Assembly (NCBI GenBank): GCA_023440825.1
Contig: JAEXRL010000026.1
Location: 1 to 64,000 of the forward strand
Source: Pseudomonadota bacterium
GTDB taxonomy: Bacteria; Pseudomonadota; Gammaproteobacteria; Burkholderiales; Burkholderiaceae_B
Direction of reading: 5' to 3'
Length of the DNA stretch: 64,000 nucleotides
Shown here: positions 41,835 to 51,313 of the stretch, piece by piece
Position numbering within the stretch: position 1 is the stretch's first letter
How the letters are laid out: each line of letters begins with the position of its first letter
Made by a program: the position numbers and the translations under genes
Notes under the pieces: model-generated
Told to the model about the DNA's origin: nothing
What the model saw: the letters and a program-made list of their open reading frames with translations, nothing else
The model's database searches: none

Positions 41835-43304
41835 GTGTCGTCAGTATTTGATCATGTAAGCATTGCGCACGATTACGCGGATTTAGGTTCGCAATTTTCC
41901 ACTCGTTTGCCCTGTCAGCCTTTGAAAAATGCGCATCTACTCCATGTGAATGTGCAATTAGCTGCAGAGCTGGGCTTGACTGAGCAAGCCCTTGAGCACG
42001 CCGAGTTCTTATCCGTGGTCGCCGGTGAGTCGGCCTTGCCGGGCAGCCCGACGGTGGCTGCTGTATATAGCGGCCACCAGTTTGGCGTGTGGGCAGGGCA
42101 ACTGGGTGACGGACGAGCGCATTTGCTTGGTCAGATCAATACGGCCTCTGGGCCTCAGGAATTACAACTGAAGGGCTCAGGAAAAACGCCGTACTCGCGT
42201 ATGGGTGATGGACGTGCCGTGTTGCGCTCGAGTGTGCGTGAGTATCTGGCTAGCGAGGCCATGCATGGTCTGGGTATCCCCACCTCTAGGGCGCTGGCGT
42301 TGGTCAGTTCCACCACACCTGTTTACCGTGAGACGGTAGAAACCGCTGCGGTAGTGACGCGAGTGGCTCCCAGTTTTGTGCGCTTTGGTAGTTTTGAGCA
42401 TTGGTCCTCTGATCCGGCCTCCTTAAGCATCTTGCTGGATTATGTGGTGGACGAATTTTATCCGGAATGCCGTCAGGGTGTAGCCGCGGATGATACCCAG
42501 CAGTTAGTGGAGCGCTGGCTTGAGCAGGTGTGTAAGCGCACAGCTTACATGGTAGCCGACTGGCAAACCGTGGGGTTTTGTCATGGCGTCATGAATACAG
42601 ACAATATGTCTATTCTTGGACTAACCATAGATTATGGTCCCTACGGCTTTATGGACACGTTTCAGGTCAATCATGTCTGTAACCATAGTGATACGCACGG
42701 GCGCTATGCGTGGAATACACAAGCTTCTGTAGCGCACTGGAACTTATATCGTTTAGCCAGCGCCATGATGGGGCTGGATCTGGATGCTGATAGGCTCAAA
42801 GAGGTGCTGCACGGTTTCGAAGGGCATTTTCTGGCGCGTTATCACGCTAGAATGCAAGCTAAGCTTGGCTTGCTGAGCTGGCAGCAGGGCGATGCCGAGC
42901 TGGTAAATGAATGGTGGCGCGTTCTGCACTTTGGGCAGGCTGATTTCACCTTGGCGTTTCGTAGACTGGCTACGGCTCCAGAGCAGGAGGAGGAGTTTTT
43001 GCAACTGTTCCAGCAGCCTGATCAGGCCCATGAGTGGTTGCAGTCATACCGCCAGCGTCTAGCTCAGCAAACCTGTGAGGTAGACGTACGTCGTCAGCGC
43101 ATGAATGCGGTGAATCCTATTTATGTGTTGCGTAATTATCTCGCCGAGCAGGCGATTCAGGCTGCACAAAATAATGATGCTTCTGAAATACAGATCCTGT
43201 TGGACTTATTGCGCGACCCGTATACTGAGCAGAGCGGTTTTGAGGAGTACGCCAAGGCGCCACCACAGTGGGCTAAAGGCTTGTCCTTAAGCTGTTCCTC
43301 ATGA
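41835..43304 (+). CDS. selO: Protein adenylyltransferase SelO (YdiU)
   Basis: About 489 aa from GTG 41835 (GGGGGT just upstream); an in-frame GTG at 41823 adds four residues. Pseudokinase-fold AMPylase: SGHQFGVWAGQLGDGRAHLL, SGKTPYSRMGDGRAVLRSS, and the metal-binding HGVMNTDNMSILGLTIDYGP are characteristic. The end PQWAKGLSLSCSS matches the usual C-terminal SCSS with a redox Cys. It transfers AMP to proteins under oxidative stress. Confidence 0.93.
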   Translation: MSSVFDHVSIAHDYADLGSQFSTRLPCQPLKNAHLLHVNVQLAAELGLTEQALEHAEFLSVVAGESALPGSPTVAAVYSGHQFGVWAGQLGDGRAHLLGQINTASGPQELQLKGSGKTPYSRMGDGRAVLRSSVREYLASEAMHGLGIPTSRALALVSSTTPVYRETVETAAVVTRVAPSFVRFGSFEHWSSDPASLSILLDYVVDEFYPECRQGVAADDTQQLVERWLEQVCKRTAYMVADWQTVGFCHGVMNTDNMSILGLTIDYGPYGFMDTFQVNHVCNHSDTHGRYAWNTQASVAHWNLYRLASAMMGLDLDADRLKEVLHGFEGHFLARYHARMQAKLGLLSWQQGDAELVNEWWRVLHFGQADFTLAFRRLATAPEQEEEFLQLFQQPDQAHEWLQSYRQRLAQQTCEVDVRRQRMNAVNPIYVLRNYLAEQAIQAAQNNDASEIQILLDLLRDPYTEQSGFEEYAKAPPQWAKGLSLSCSS

Positions 43305-43371
43305 TGCTGCTGGGCGAAGGCCCGGAACAATGCCATAATTCTGACTCCTTGTTTATTACATTTATAGATAT

Positions 43372-44439
43372 ATGTCCGGCAATACTCTAGGCAAACTGTT
43401 TTGTGTGACCAATTACGGTGAGTCACATGGGCCCGCAATCGGCGCGGTGGTGGACGGCTGTCCGCCCGGCCTGGAGCTCAGTGTGGAAGATATTCAATTC
43501 GAATTGGATCGTCGCCGCCCGGGTACATCCCGGCATGTCACTCAAAGACGTGAGCCTGATCAGGTTGAGATTTTGTCGGGGATTTATGAAGGTCGAACTA
43601 CAGGTACACCGATCAGCTTATTAATTCGTAATACGGATGCGCGCAGCAAAGATTATGGTAATTTGCTGGATACCTTCCGACCAGGTCATGCGGATTACAG
43701 CTACTGGAAAAAATTTGAGCATCGTGACCCCCGTGGCGGTGGGCGTTCATCGGCTCGCTTGACGGCCCCTACAGTAGCAGCAGGTGCGATTGCAAAAAAG
43801 TGGCTGCATGAGCAATTTGGCGTGCAGATTCGGGGGTATATGAGCCAGTTAGGCCCCATTAAAATACCGTTTAAAACTTGGGCTAGTGTGCCTGAGAATC
43901 CTTTTTATGCAGCCGACCCAGATGTAGTGCCTGAACTAGAGGCCTATATGGATGCCTTACGCAAAGAAGGAGACTCTATCGGTGCTCGCATAGAGGTGGT
44001 GGCTGAGCAAGTGCCTGCTGGTCTGGGCGAGCCCCTGTACGATAGGCTGGATGCTGATATTGCGCATGCCATGATGGGCCTGAACGCAGTCAAAGGGGTG
44101 TCTATTGGGGCAGGCTTTGAGTGCATTACGCAAAAAGGCTCTGAGCATGGAGATGCTATTTATCCCGATGGCTTCGCATCGAATCATGCAGGGGGAATTT
44201 TAGGCGGTGTGTCTTCAGGGCAAAATTTAACCGTTTCTCTGGCCATTAAACCCACCTCAAGCATACGTATTATGCGGCCTTCTGTAACGCGTACCGGCGA
44301 GCCTATCGAAGTACAAACCCTGGGTCGGCACGACCCTTGCGTAGGCATTCGGGCTACGCCTATCGCTGAAGCCCTATTGGCTATTGTTGTAATGGATCAT
44401 GTGCTGCGTCAACGTGCGCAGTGTGGGGTAGACAGATAA
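43372..44439 (+). CDS. aroC: Chorismate synthase
   Basis: A 355-aa enzyme for the last shikimate step (EPSP to chorismate, FMN dependent). Signatures: GESHGPAIGAVVDGCPPGL, RRRPGTSRHVTQRREPDQVE, ARLTAPTVAAGAIAKKWL region and HDPCVGIRATPIAEALLA. Length is normal (about 355-365). The ATG is at 43372. The downstream gene follows after 17 bases. Confidence 0.96.
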   Translation: MSGNTLGKLFCVTNYGESHGPAIGAVVDGCPPGLELSVEDIQFELDRRRPGTSRHVTQRREPDQVEILSGIYEGRTTGTPISLLIRNTDARSKDYGNLLDTFRPGHADYSYWKKFEHRDPRGGGRSSARLTAPTVAAGAIAKKWLHEQFGVQIRGYMSQLGPIKIPFKTWASVPENPFYAADPDVVPELEAYMDALRKEGDSIGARIEVVAEQVPAGLGEPLYDRLDADIAHAMMGLNAVKGVSIGAGFECITQKGSEHGDAIYPDGFASNHAGGILGGVSSGQNLTVSLAIKPTSSIRIMRPSVTRTGEPIEVQTLGRHDPCVGIRATPIAEALLAIVVMDHVLRQRAQCGVDR

Positions 44440-44456
44440 AGTAAAAGGTGAGCAGG

Positions 44457-45284
44457 ATGGGACTATATACACGGGTACTAAAGTTGTTGGGTGCTGGCGC
44501 GATAGTCAGTGTGCTTGCTGCATGTGCCGCAGTCCAAACCACATCCGGTGGTGCAGTGGGTATTGAGCGCAAGCAATGGATGTCTGGCTTAGTGTCAGAG
44601 TCTGAGCTTAATTTGGCGGCGCAAAAAAACTATAGTCAGGTCTTGGGGCAGGCTAGGGCACAAGGAGCTCTGGATAAAGATGCGGCACAGACCCGTCGTG
44701 TGAAAACCATCGCTAATCGGCTCATCAATCAAGTCGGTGTATTTCGCCCTGATGCGCGTTCCTGGAACTGGGAAGTACACGTTATCGCTTCGGATGAGCT
44801 GAATGCGTGGTGTATGCCGGGTGGGAAAATAGCGGTGTACAGCGGCTTAATTAATCAGCTCAAACTCAATGATGCGGAGCTGGCCGCCATCATAGGTCAT
44901 GAAATGGCACATGCTTTACGTGAGCATTCTCGTGAACAAGTGTCTCAGCAAATGGCAACCTCAGTGGGGCTGTCAGTGATTTCTGCTGTGCTAGGTCAGC
45001 CAGGTGTACAGGACCTGGGTGGTACCTTAAGTAATGTCATGTTTACCTTACCTAATAGCCGCCAGCATGAAACAGAAGCGGATCTGATTGGTGTCGAGCT
45101 AGCTGCCCGTGCCGGGTATGATCCGCGTGCAGCAGTCAGCCTCTGGCAAAAAATGGCTGCCCTGGAAAAAGGGCAGCAGCCTGAGTTTTTATCCACTCAC
45201 CCCTCATCGGCCAGTCGTATTAACGATTTGCGTAATGTAACGGAACGGGTTATGCCACTTTACCAAGCCGCACCCAAACCGTAA
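44457..45284 (+). CDS. M48-family metalloprotease lipoprotein
   Basis: About 275 aa from ATG 44457; GTG 44448 is an in-frame alternative. A lipoprotein signal ends in SVLAAC. The zinc site is in IIGHEMAHALREHSREQ (HExxH), with the third ligand Glu in ETEADLIGVELAARAGYD. Resembles E. coli LoiP/YcaL-type envelope quality-control proteases. Followed by a strong terminator. Confidence 0.9.
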   Translation: MGLYTRVLKLLGAGAIVSVLAACAAVQTTSGGAVGIERKQWMSGLVSESELNLAAQKNYSQVLGQARAQGALDKDAAQTRRVKTIANRLINQVGVFRPDARSWNWEVHVIASDELNAWCMPGGKIAVYSGLINQLKLNDAELAAIIGHEMAHALREHSREQVSQQMATSVGLSVISAVLGQPGVQDLGGTLSNVMFTLPNSRQHETEADLIGVELAARAGYDPRAAVSLWQKMAALEKGQQPEFLSTHPSSASRINDLRNVTERVMPLYQAAPKP

Positions 45285-45306
45285 TCAGGCTGTGTGTCAT
45301 CCCCAG

Positions 45307-45329
45307 GCCCCTTGATAAGGGGCTTTTTT
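45307..45329 (+). terminator. Terminator after the M48 protease gene
   Basis: GCCCCTT (45307-45313), loop GAT, AAGGGGC (45317-45323), then TTTTTT. A strong intrinsic terminator ending the aroC-protease unit. Confidence 0.85.
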
Positions 45330-45483
45330 GTTTCACCATGATCTTTTTAGCTACGCGCCAGACAGGTGCGTGAGGTCGGGCGAGATTCTGACGTCTTGAT
45401 AAGTAATTGTTGGCCTGCCATAACAGGAAAATACCTCGCTTATATTTATGCTGGTAGTTTCAGTACTAGTATATCTAATGGTC

Positions 45484-45511
45484 TTGTTGCCCTGTGAAGC
45501 AATGGCATAAT
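45484..45511 (+). promoter_or_regulatory. Candidate promoter for the leu operon
   Basis: TTGTTG (45484-45489), 16 bases, CATAAT (45506-45511), about 58 bases upstream of leuC. The rest of the 284-base gap after the terminator shows no ORF or known riboswitch by eye. Confidence 0.4.
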
Positions 45512-45568
45512 TAAAGGTATTCTGGGGCGTAGACTGCTAACCCTATTCTTTTTTCTGTGAGTTCAATC

Positions 45569-46972
45569 ATGGCCAAAACCTTATATGACAAGCTGTTTGA
45601 TGCTCATGTCGTGCATCAGGAAACCGACGGCACCTGTTTACTTTATATCGACCGACACTTGTTGCATGAGGTCACTAGCCCGCAGGCTTTTGAGGGGCTG
45701 GAAATGGCTGGGCGCAAGCCTTGGCGTATCAGTGCAAACTTGGCGGTGGCCGATCATAACGTACCAACGACCTCTCGCGCTGAAGGTATTAGTGATCCCA
45801 TCTCACGTTTGCAGGTTGATACCTTGGATGCTAACTGCGAGAAATACGGTATTACTGAGTTTCGCATGAATGATGTGCGCCAGGGGATTGTGCATATTGT
45901 GGGGCCGGAGCAGGGGGCCACCTTACCAGGTATGACGGTAGTCTGTGGCGACTCGCATACCAGTACGCATGGTGCAGTAGGCGCGCTGGCATTTGGTATT
46001 GGTACATCCGAAGTGGAGCACGTACTGGCGACGCAAACACTCTTGATGAAAAAAGCCAAGAGCATGCTGGTACGGATTGAAGGCAAACTGCCTTTCGGGT
46101 GTACAGGCAAAGATTTGATTCTGTATGTGATTGGTCAGATTGGTACCGCAGGCGGAACCGGTTATGCGATTGAGTTTGCTGGTTCTGCCGTACGCGAGTT
46201 AAGCATGGAAGGCCGTATGACAGTATGTAATATGGCCATTGAGGCGGGCGCACGCTCGGGCATGGTCGCCGTTGACGATAAAACGATCAATTACATGCGT
46301 GGTCGTCCCTACTCACCCAAAGGTGTTTTGTGGGATCAGGCCGTGGCGTACTGGAAGACCTTGCATTCCGACGACGGTGCGCACTTTGACCGTGTGATCG
46401 AAATCGATGCCAGCCAGATTACGCCTCAGTTGACCTGGGGGACATCACCCGAGATGGTCTTGCCTATAGACAGCCGGGTACCTGATCCAGAGAAAGAGCG
46501 TGATGAGGTCAAGCGCAGCGGTATGGAGCGCGCCTTGCAATACATGGGGCTGGAGCCTAACACTCCCTTGGTAGACATTCGTATTGATCGTGTTTTTATC
46601 GGCTCCTGTACCAACGCCAGAATCGAGGACTTACGTGCCGCGGCCGTGGTGGCCAAAGGGCGTAAAGTAGCGAGCAATGTCAAGCAGGCTATGATTGTGC
46701 CCGGTTCGGGTTTGGTAAAGCTTCAGGCCGAAAAGGAAGGGCTGGATAAGATTTTCCTGGATGCAGGCTTTGAGTGGCGCGAGCCGGGATGTTCCATGTG
46801 TCTGGCCATGAATGCAGACCGTCTGGAACCCGGAGAGCGCTGTGCTTCTACGTCTAATCGCAACTTTGAAGGGCGTCAGGGCATGGGCGGACGCACGCAT
46901 TTAGTGAGTCCTGCTATGGCTGCGGCAGCTGCGATAGCTGGTCATTTTGTTGATGTACGTCGTTTTAACTAA
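45569..46972 (+). CDS. leuC: 3-isopropylmalate dehydratase large subunit
   Basis: A 467-aa aconitase-fold subunit that isomerises isopropylmalate in leucine synthesis. ATG 45569 (MAKTLYDKLFDAHVV) is the conserved start; GTG 45557 is in frame but not supported. Iron-sulphur ligands lie in IGSCTNARIEDL and EPGCSMCLAMNAD; VCGDSHTSTHGAVGALAFGI is another signature. First gene of leuCDB. Confidence 0.96.
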   Translation: MAKTLYDKLFDAHVVHQETDGTCLLYIDRHLLHEVTSPQAFEGLEMAGRKPWRISANLAVADHNVPTTSRAEGISDPISRLQVDTLDANCEKYGITEFRMNDVRQGIVHIVGPEQGATLPGMTVVCGDSHTSTHGAVGALAFGIGTSEVEHVLATQTLLMKKAKSMLVRIEGKLPFGCTGKDLILYVIGQIGTAGGTGYAIEFAGSAVRELSMEGRMTVCNMAIEAGARSGMVAVDDKTINYMRGRPYSPKGVLWDQAVAYWKTLHSDDGAHFDRVIEIDASQITPQLTWGTSPEMVLPIDSRVPDPEKERDEVKRSGMERALQYMGLEPNTPLVDIRIDRVFIGSCTNARIEDLRAAAVVAKGRKVASNVKQAMIVPGSGLVKLQAEKEGLDKIFLDAGFEWREPGCSMCLAMNADRLEPGERCASTSNRNFEGRQGMGGRTHLVSPAMAAAAAIAGHFVDVRRFN

Positions 46973-46982
46973 GGAGGGCAGT

Positions 46983-47633
46983 ATGCAAGCTTTTACTACA
47001 CATCAGGGCTTGGTGGCCCCCTTGGATCGCGAAAACGTAGACACCGATCTGATTATCCCTAAGCAGTTTTTGAAGTCCATTAAACGAACTGGCTTTGGTC
47101 CTAACTTGTTTGATGAGTTGCGTTATCTGGACCACGGTGAGCCTGGTATGGATAACAGCAAACGCCCCTTGAATCCGGATTTCGTGTTGAATCAGGCACG
47201 TTATCAGGGGGCTTCCATTTTGCTGGCGCGTAAAAACTTTGGTTGTGGCTCCAGCCGTGAGCATGCTCCGTGGGCTTTGGTGCAGTATGGTTTTCGTGCC
47301 ATTATCGCGCCTTCCTATGCAGATATTTTCTTTAATAACAGCTTCAAAAATGGCTTGTTACCCATTGTGTTAAACGAGCTTGATGTAGCTCGTTTGTTTG
47401 ATGAGGTCAAAGCCTTCCCGTCGTATCAGTTGCGTATTGATTTGGCTGAGCAAAAAGTGATTACCCCGGAAGGGCGCGAATTGAGCTTTGATATTGAGCC
47501 TTTCCGTAAGCACTGCTTATATAACGGTTTGGACGATATTGGTCTGACTTTGCAAAAGTCCGAGCTCATCCGTAATTTTGAAGCAGAGCGTTTGGCGCGC
47601 CACCCCTGGTTAGTGGGCGAGCCTCAGGCCTAA
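46983..47633 (+). CDS. leuD: 3-isopropylmalate dehydratase small subunit
   Basis: A 216-aa partner of LeuC. AAGGAGG precedes ATG 46983; an in-frame ATG at 46947 inside leuC is unlikely. ENVDTDLIIPKQFLKSIKRT and FGCGSSREHAPWALVQYGFR are the swivel-domain signatures. Normal length. Ten bases from leuC. Confidence 0.96.
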   Translation: MQAFTTHQGLVAPLDRENVDTDLIIPKQFLKSIKRTGFGPNLFDELRYLDHGEPGMDNSKRPLNPDFVLNQARYQGASILLARKNFGCGSSREHAPWALVQYGFRAIIAPSYADIFFNNSFKNGLLPIVLNELDVARLFDEVKAFPSYQLRIDLAEQKVITPEGRELSFDIEPFRKHCLYNGLDDIGLTLQKSELIRNFEAERLARHPWLVGEPQA

Positions 47634-47657
47634 TCGTATTTTTCACGAGTATCTAAC

Positions 47658-48734
47658 ATGACATATAAAATCGCAGTATTGCCAGGTGATGGCATTGGTC
47701 AGGAAATTACCGAGCAGGCTCAGCGCGTCTTATCGGCCTTGGGTCTGTCGCTGGACATGCAGTCCGCACCGGTAGGTGGTGCTGCTTACGACGCGCATGG
47801 TCATCCTTTGCCTGCGGATACCCTGAAATTGGCGCAAGAGTCGCATGCAGTACTCTTTGGTGCTGTTGGCGACTGGAAATACGACTCCCTAGAGCGTCAC
47901 TTGCGTCCTGAACAAGCTATTTTAGGCTTGCGTAAGGCCATGGGCTTGTTCGCAAACCTGCGCCCCGCCATTCTGTATCCCCAGCTTGCCAATGCGTCCA
48001 CGCTTAAGCCCGAAGTCGTCTCGGGTCTGGATATTCTTATTGTGCGTGAGTTGACCGGTGATATCTATTTTGGTCAGCCTCGTGGTGTGCGCCAAATTGA
48101 AGAAGGGCCATTTGCTGGAGAACAGCAAGGTTTTGATACCATGCATTATGCGGCCAGTGAAGTGCGCCGTATTGCACATGTGGCCTTCCAAGCTGCACAA
48201 AAGCGCCAAAAACGCTTGTGCAGTGTGGATAAGGCGAACGTGCTGGAAACCTCACAGTTTTGGCGAGATATTGTCATTGACGTGGCAAGTGAGTATCCTG
48301 ATGTAGCATTAACGCATATGTATGTGGATAATGCTGCTATGCAATTAGTGCGCGCACCCAAAGAATTTGATGTAATAGTTACGGGTAACTTATTCGGCGA
48401 TATTCTGTCTGATGAGGCCGCCATGTTGACTGGTTCTATTGGTATGCTGCCGTCGGCCTCATTGAATGCGTCCAAGCAAGGTTTGTATGAACCTAGTCAT
48501 GGCTCGGCGCCTGACATTGCTGGTCAGAATAAGGCGAATCCTTTAGCGACTATTTTGTCAGCAGCCATGCTCTTGCGTTACTCTTTGAATGAAGAGGCTC
48601 AAGCGGTACGGATTGAGAAAGCAGTGGCTCAAGTACTGGAGCAAGGATTGCGTACGGGTGACATCTATGAGGCTGGCACCACCTTGGTGGGCACGCAAGA
48701 AATGGGTGATGCGGTATTAAAAGCCTTGGCATAA
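47658..48734 (+). CDS. leuB: 3-isopropylmalate dehydrogenase
   Basis: A 358-aa NAD enzyme completing the leucine branch here. AVLPGDGIGQEITEQAQRVL at the start, the substrate loop VRELTGDIYFGQPRGV, the metal site VIVTGNLFGDILSDEAAML and YEPSHGSAPDIAGQNKANPL are the family motifs. It follows leuD by 24 bases and precedes asd by 36 bases. Confidence 0.96.
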   Translation: MTYKIAVLPGDGIGQEITEQAQRVLSALGLSLDMQSAPVGGAAYDAHGHPLPADTLKLAQESHAVLFGAVGDWKYDSLERHLRPEQAILGLRKAMGLFANLRPAILYPQLANASTLKPEVVSGLDILIVRELTGDIYFGQPRGVRQIEEGPFAGEQQGFDTMHYAASEVRRIAHVAFQAAQKRQKRLCSVDKANVLETSQFWRDIVIDVASEYPDVALTHMYVDNAAMQLVRAPKEFDVIVTGNLFGDILSDEAAMLTGSIGMLPSASLNASKQGLYEPSHGSAPDIAGQNKANPLATILSAAMLLRYSLNEEAQAVRIEKAVAQVLEQGLRTGDIYEAGTTLVGTQEMGDAVLKALA

Positions 48735-48770
48735 TTTTTTTATATTTTGTAATTATCAGGTAGGACAAAC

Positions 48771-49895
48771 ATGACTCAAGCGGTAGGTTTGGTTGGCTGG
48801 CGCGGCATGGTGGGCTCAGTGCTCATGCAACGTATGCGCGAAGAAGGTGATTTCTCACTTTTTCAGCCGGTGTTTTTTTCGACCAGCAATGCGGGCGGCG
48901 CTGCTCCTGAGTGGGCAGACGGCGCAGGTGCTTTGCAGGATGCTCATGATATTGACGCGCTGAAAAAGTTGCCGATTATTGTGACAGCACAGGGCGGAGA
49001 TTACACTTCCCAGGTCTACCCCAAGCTGCGTGAAGCGGGTTGGGATGGCATCTGGATTGATGCCGCCAGCACCTTGCGCATGCACGAGGACTCGGTCATT
49101 GCCCTGGATCCGGTTAACCGCAATGTGATTGATGCTGCACTGGCAAAAGGCGGCAAACAGTTCATTGGTGGTAACTGTACTGTAAGTTGCATGCTGATAG
49201 GTTTGGGTGGTTTGTTCAAGCAGGATCTGGTTCAGTGGATGACCAGCATGACCTATCAGGCGGCATCCGGTGGTGGTGCCCAACACATGCGCGAGCTCCT
49301 CACTCAGTTCGGCTTGCTAAATCAGTCAGTAGGAAGTTTGCTGGCTGACCCAGCCTCCGCTATTTTGGATATTGATCGCGGCGTACTGGCTGCACAACAA
49401 GATCCTAGCTTGCCTCAGCAGCATTTTGGCGTACCTTTGGGTGGCAACCTGATTCCTTGGATTGATTCTGATCTGGGTAACGGCATGTCTCGCGAAGAGT
49501 GGAAGGGTGGGGCTGAAACCAATAAAATATTGGGTCGCAGCAGCACGGATCCACAAATACCTATTGATGGTTTGTGCGTGCGTATTGGTGCGATGCGCAG
49601 CCACAGTCAGGCCTTGACGATTAAGCTTCGCCAGGATCTGCCCTTGGACGAAATTCAAGACATTATTGCTCAAGGCTCTGAGTGGGCAAAAGTTGTGCCA
49701 AACGAGCGTGAAGCCACCATGCAGCAGCTCACTCCCGTGGCGGTTACCGGCACTATGGATATACCCGTGGGGCGTATTCGTAAGCTTGCTATGGGGCCGG
49801 AATATATCAGCGCGTTCACCGTGGGTGATCAGTTACTGTGGGGAGCCGCTGAGCCTTTACGACGCATGTTGCGTATTGTTCTGGGTGAGCTCTAA
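48771..49895 (+). CDS. asd: Aspartate-semialdehyde dehydrogenase
   Basis: A 374-aa NADPH enzyme of the aspartate family pathway (lysine, methionine, threonine, peptidoglycan). VGLVGWRGMVGSVLMQRM is the nucleotide-binding start; FIGGNCTVSCMLIGLGGL holds the catalytic Cys; AMRSHSQALTIKLRQD has the His. It is the Gram-negative-type Asd of normal length. Its product feeds ThrB encoded 11 kb away. Confidence 0.95.
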   Translation: MTQAVGLVGWRGMVGSVLMQRMREEGDFSLFQPVFFSTSNAGGAAPEWADGAGALQDAHDIDALKKLPIIVTAQGGDYTSQVYPKLREAGWDGIWIDAASTLRMHEDSVIALDPVNRNVIDAALAKGGKQFIGGNCTVSCMLIGLGGLFKQDLVQWMTSMTYQAASGGGAQHMRELLTQFGLLNQSVGSLLADPASAILDIDRGVLAAQQDPSLPQQHFGVPLGGNLIPWIDSDLGNGMSREEWKGGAETNKILGRSSTDPQIPIDGLCVRIGAMRSHSQALTIKLRQDLPLDEIQDIIAQGSEWAKVVPNEREATMQQLTPVAVTGTMDIPVGRIRKLAMGPEYISAFTVGDQLLWGAAEPLRRMLRIVLGEL

Positions 49896-49897
49896 TT

Positions 49898-51313
49898 ATG
49901 TTTAAACCGAACCGCAGTCAGCCTTTCAGACTTTCTTTATTGCTGTCGGGCCTGCTGCTGTTCGGTGCAGGTCTGCCTGCAAAAGCTCTAGAGCTAGGTC
50001 ACAGCCGTTTAGAATCAGCAACTGGTCAGCCTTTGCGTATTTCTATACCTGTGCGCCAGATCAGTCAGGCAGAGAGTGATAGTTTGCGTGTATCCCTAGC
50101 GCCTCAGTCAGACTGGGAGCAGCTTGGTGTGCAGCCCCCTTTGGCACTGAGTGCTTTGAGGCTGGTGCTGCAGCGCGATAAATCGAGTTTGGTCACCGGC
50201 ATACAGATACAAAGTGATCAGGTCTTTTCTGCGCCTTTTGCAGACCTGCTGTTTGATACCACTACGGCTCAAGGTCAGGAGCGTCGTTATATCAGCGTCT
50301 TGCAGTCCAAAGGTCTGGATGTTAAGGCGACAGCCTCGCTTAATCCTGTAGCCAGAGCATCCCAGCAAGGCTCTGCCACACACTCACCGGACCAACTTGT
50401 ACGGGTGCGTGCGGGAGACTCGCTCTGGGCCTTAGCGCGTGGACGTGTGCCAAGTGGTGTCACCATGTATCAGTGGCTACAGGCGGTACATCAGGCCAAT
50501 TCTGATGCATTTATCAATGGTAATATGCACCGCTTGAAACAGGGTGTGGAGCTACGCATCCCCGCGGCTTCCGATATGCGTGCTTTAGATGCGCTGGCAG
50601 CGCAGCAGTATTTTCTGTCTCAGGGTGCGCCCACTGCGGCGGCACCAGCAAGCGCTCATACCAGTAGCGGCGTTACGCAAGCCGAACAAGCCTTGGTTCC
50701 ATCCGATGTGGCAGGGAAAAATCGTCTCCAGCTCAGTCAAAGCTCAGAAGATAACGAACACAATAAGCGCACACAGATACAACATGATTTGCGAGATACG
50801 GGTGAGCGTATTTCACAATTAGAAGAAAGTGTGCATAATCTTAACCTTGCTTTGCAAGGGCAAGGAAAAGCAGCAACAGATTTGCTGCTTGAAGGCGCAG
50901 AAATACTGGGAATCCCAACCGATGGCGATTCACCTCTGGCTGTGCTGAAAGCAGCCGGCACATCGGCGCTGGAGGCTCAGCATGATCAGGCCAGCGTTTC
51001 TGCCTTACAGGCGGACGTGGTGCAAGCACCTAGCAGTAGTCAGCCCGAGCCTACGCAGGCTAACCATTCTGATAAAACAAAGGCTGTATCTAAGGTGTCC
51101 TGGATTCAAGAAAATATGCTTGCCGTGATGGGCGTGGTGCTGGCATTTATTGTGTTGATTATCGCGTGGGTATTACGCCGTGCGAACTCTGCTAGTCGTG
51201 AGCTGGATGATGCGCCCGCTCCCGTTTCCGAAGCCATGGTGCGGGAAAAGCTTGAGCAGATTAACCTCGATCTGGATCAGCCGCCCTCTGATGAACCTTC
51301 ACCCCGCGTTTAA
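49898..51313 (+). CDS. fimV: FimV-like LysM-domain inner-membrane protein
   Basis: A 471-aa protein with signal peptide, a FimV N-terminal domain (LGHSRLESATGQPLRISIPV, about residues 32-51), a LysM-like peptidoglycan-binding region (VRVRAGDSLWALARGRVPSG, about 168-187), a helical stretch, and a membrane helix near residue 405 (MGVVLAFIVLIIAWVLRR). Shorter than P. aeruginosa FimV and lacking its long acidic cytoplasmic repeats. Sits between asd and truA as FimV homologues do in many proteobacteria. Confidence 0.85.
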   Translation: MFKPNRSQPFRLSLLLSGLLLFGAGLPAKALELGHSRLESATGQPLRISIPVRQISQAESDSLRVSLAPQSDWEQLGVQPPLALSALRLVLQRDKSSLVTGIQIQSDQVFSAPFADLLFDTTTAQGQERRYISVLQSKGLDVKATASLNPVARASQQGSATHSPDQLVRVRAGDSLWALARGRVPSGVTMYQWLQAVHQANSDAFINGNMHRLKQGVELRIPAASDMRALDALAAQQYFLSQGAPTAAAPASAHTSSGVTQAEQALVPSDVAGKNRLQLSQSSEDNEHNKRTQIQHDLRDTGERISQLEESVHNLNLALQGQGKAATDLLLEGAEILGIPTDGDSPLAVLKAAGTSALEAQHDQASVSALQADVVQAPSSSQPEPTQANHSDKTKAVSKVSWIQENMLAVMGVVLAFIVLIIAWVLRRANSASRELDDAPAPVSEAMVREKLEQINLDLDQPPSDEPSPRV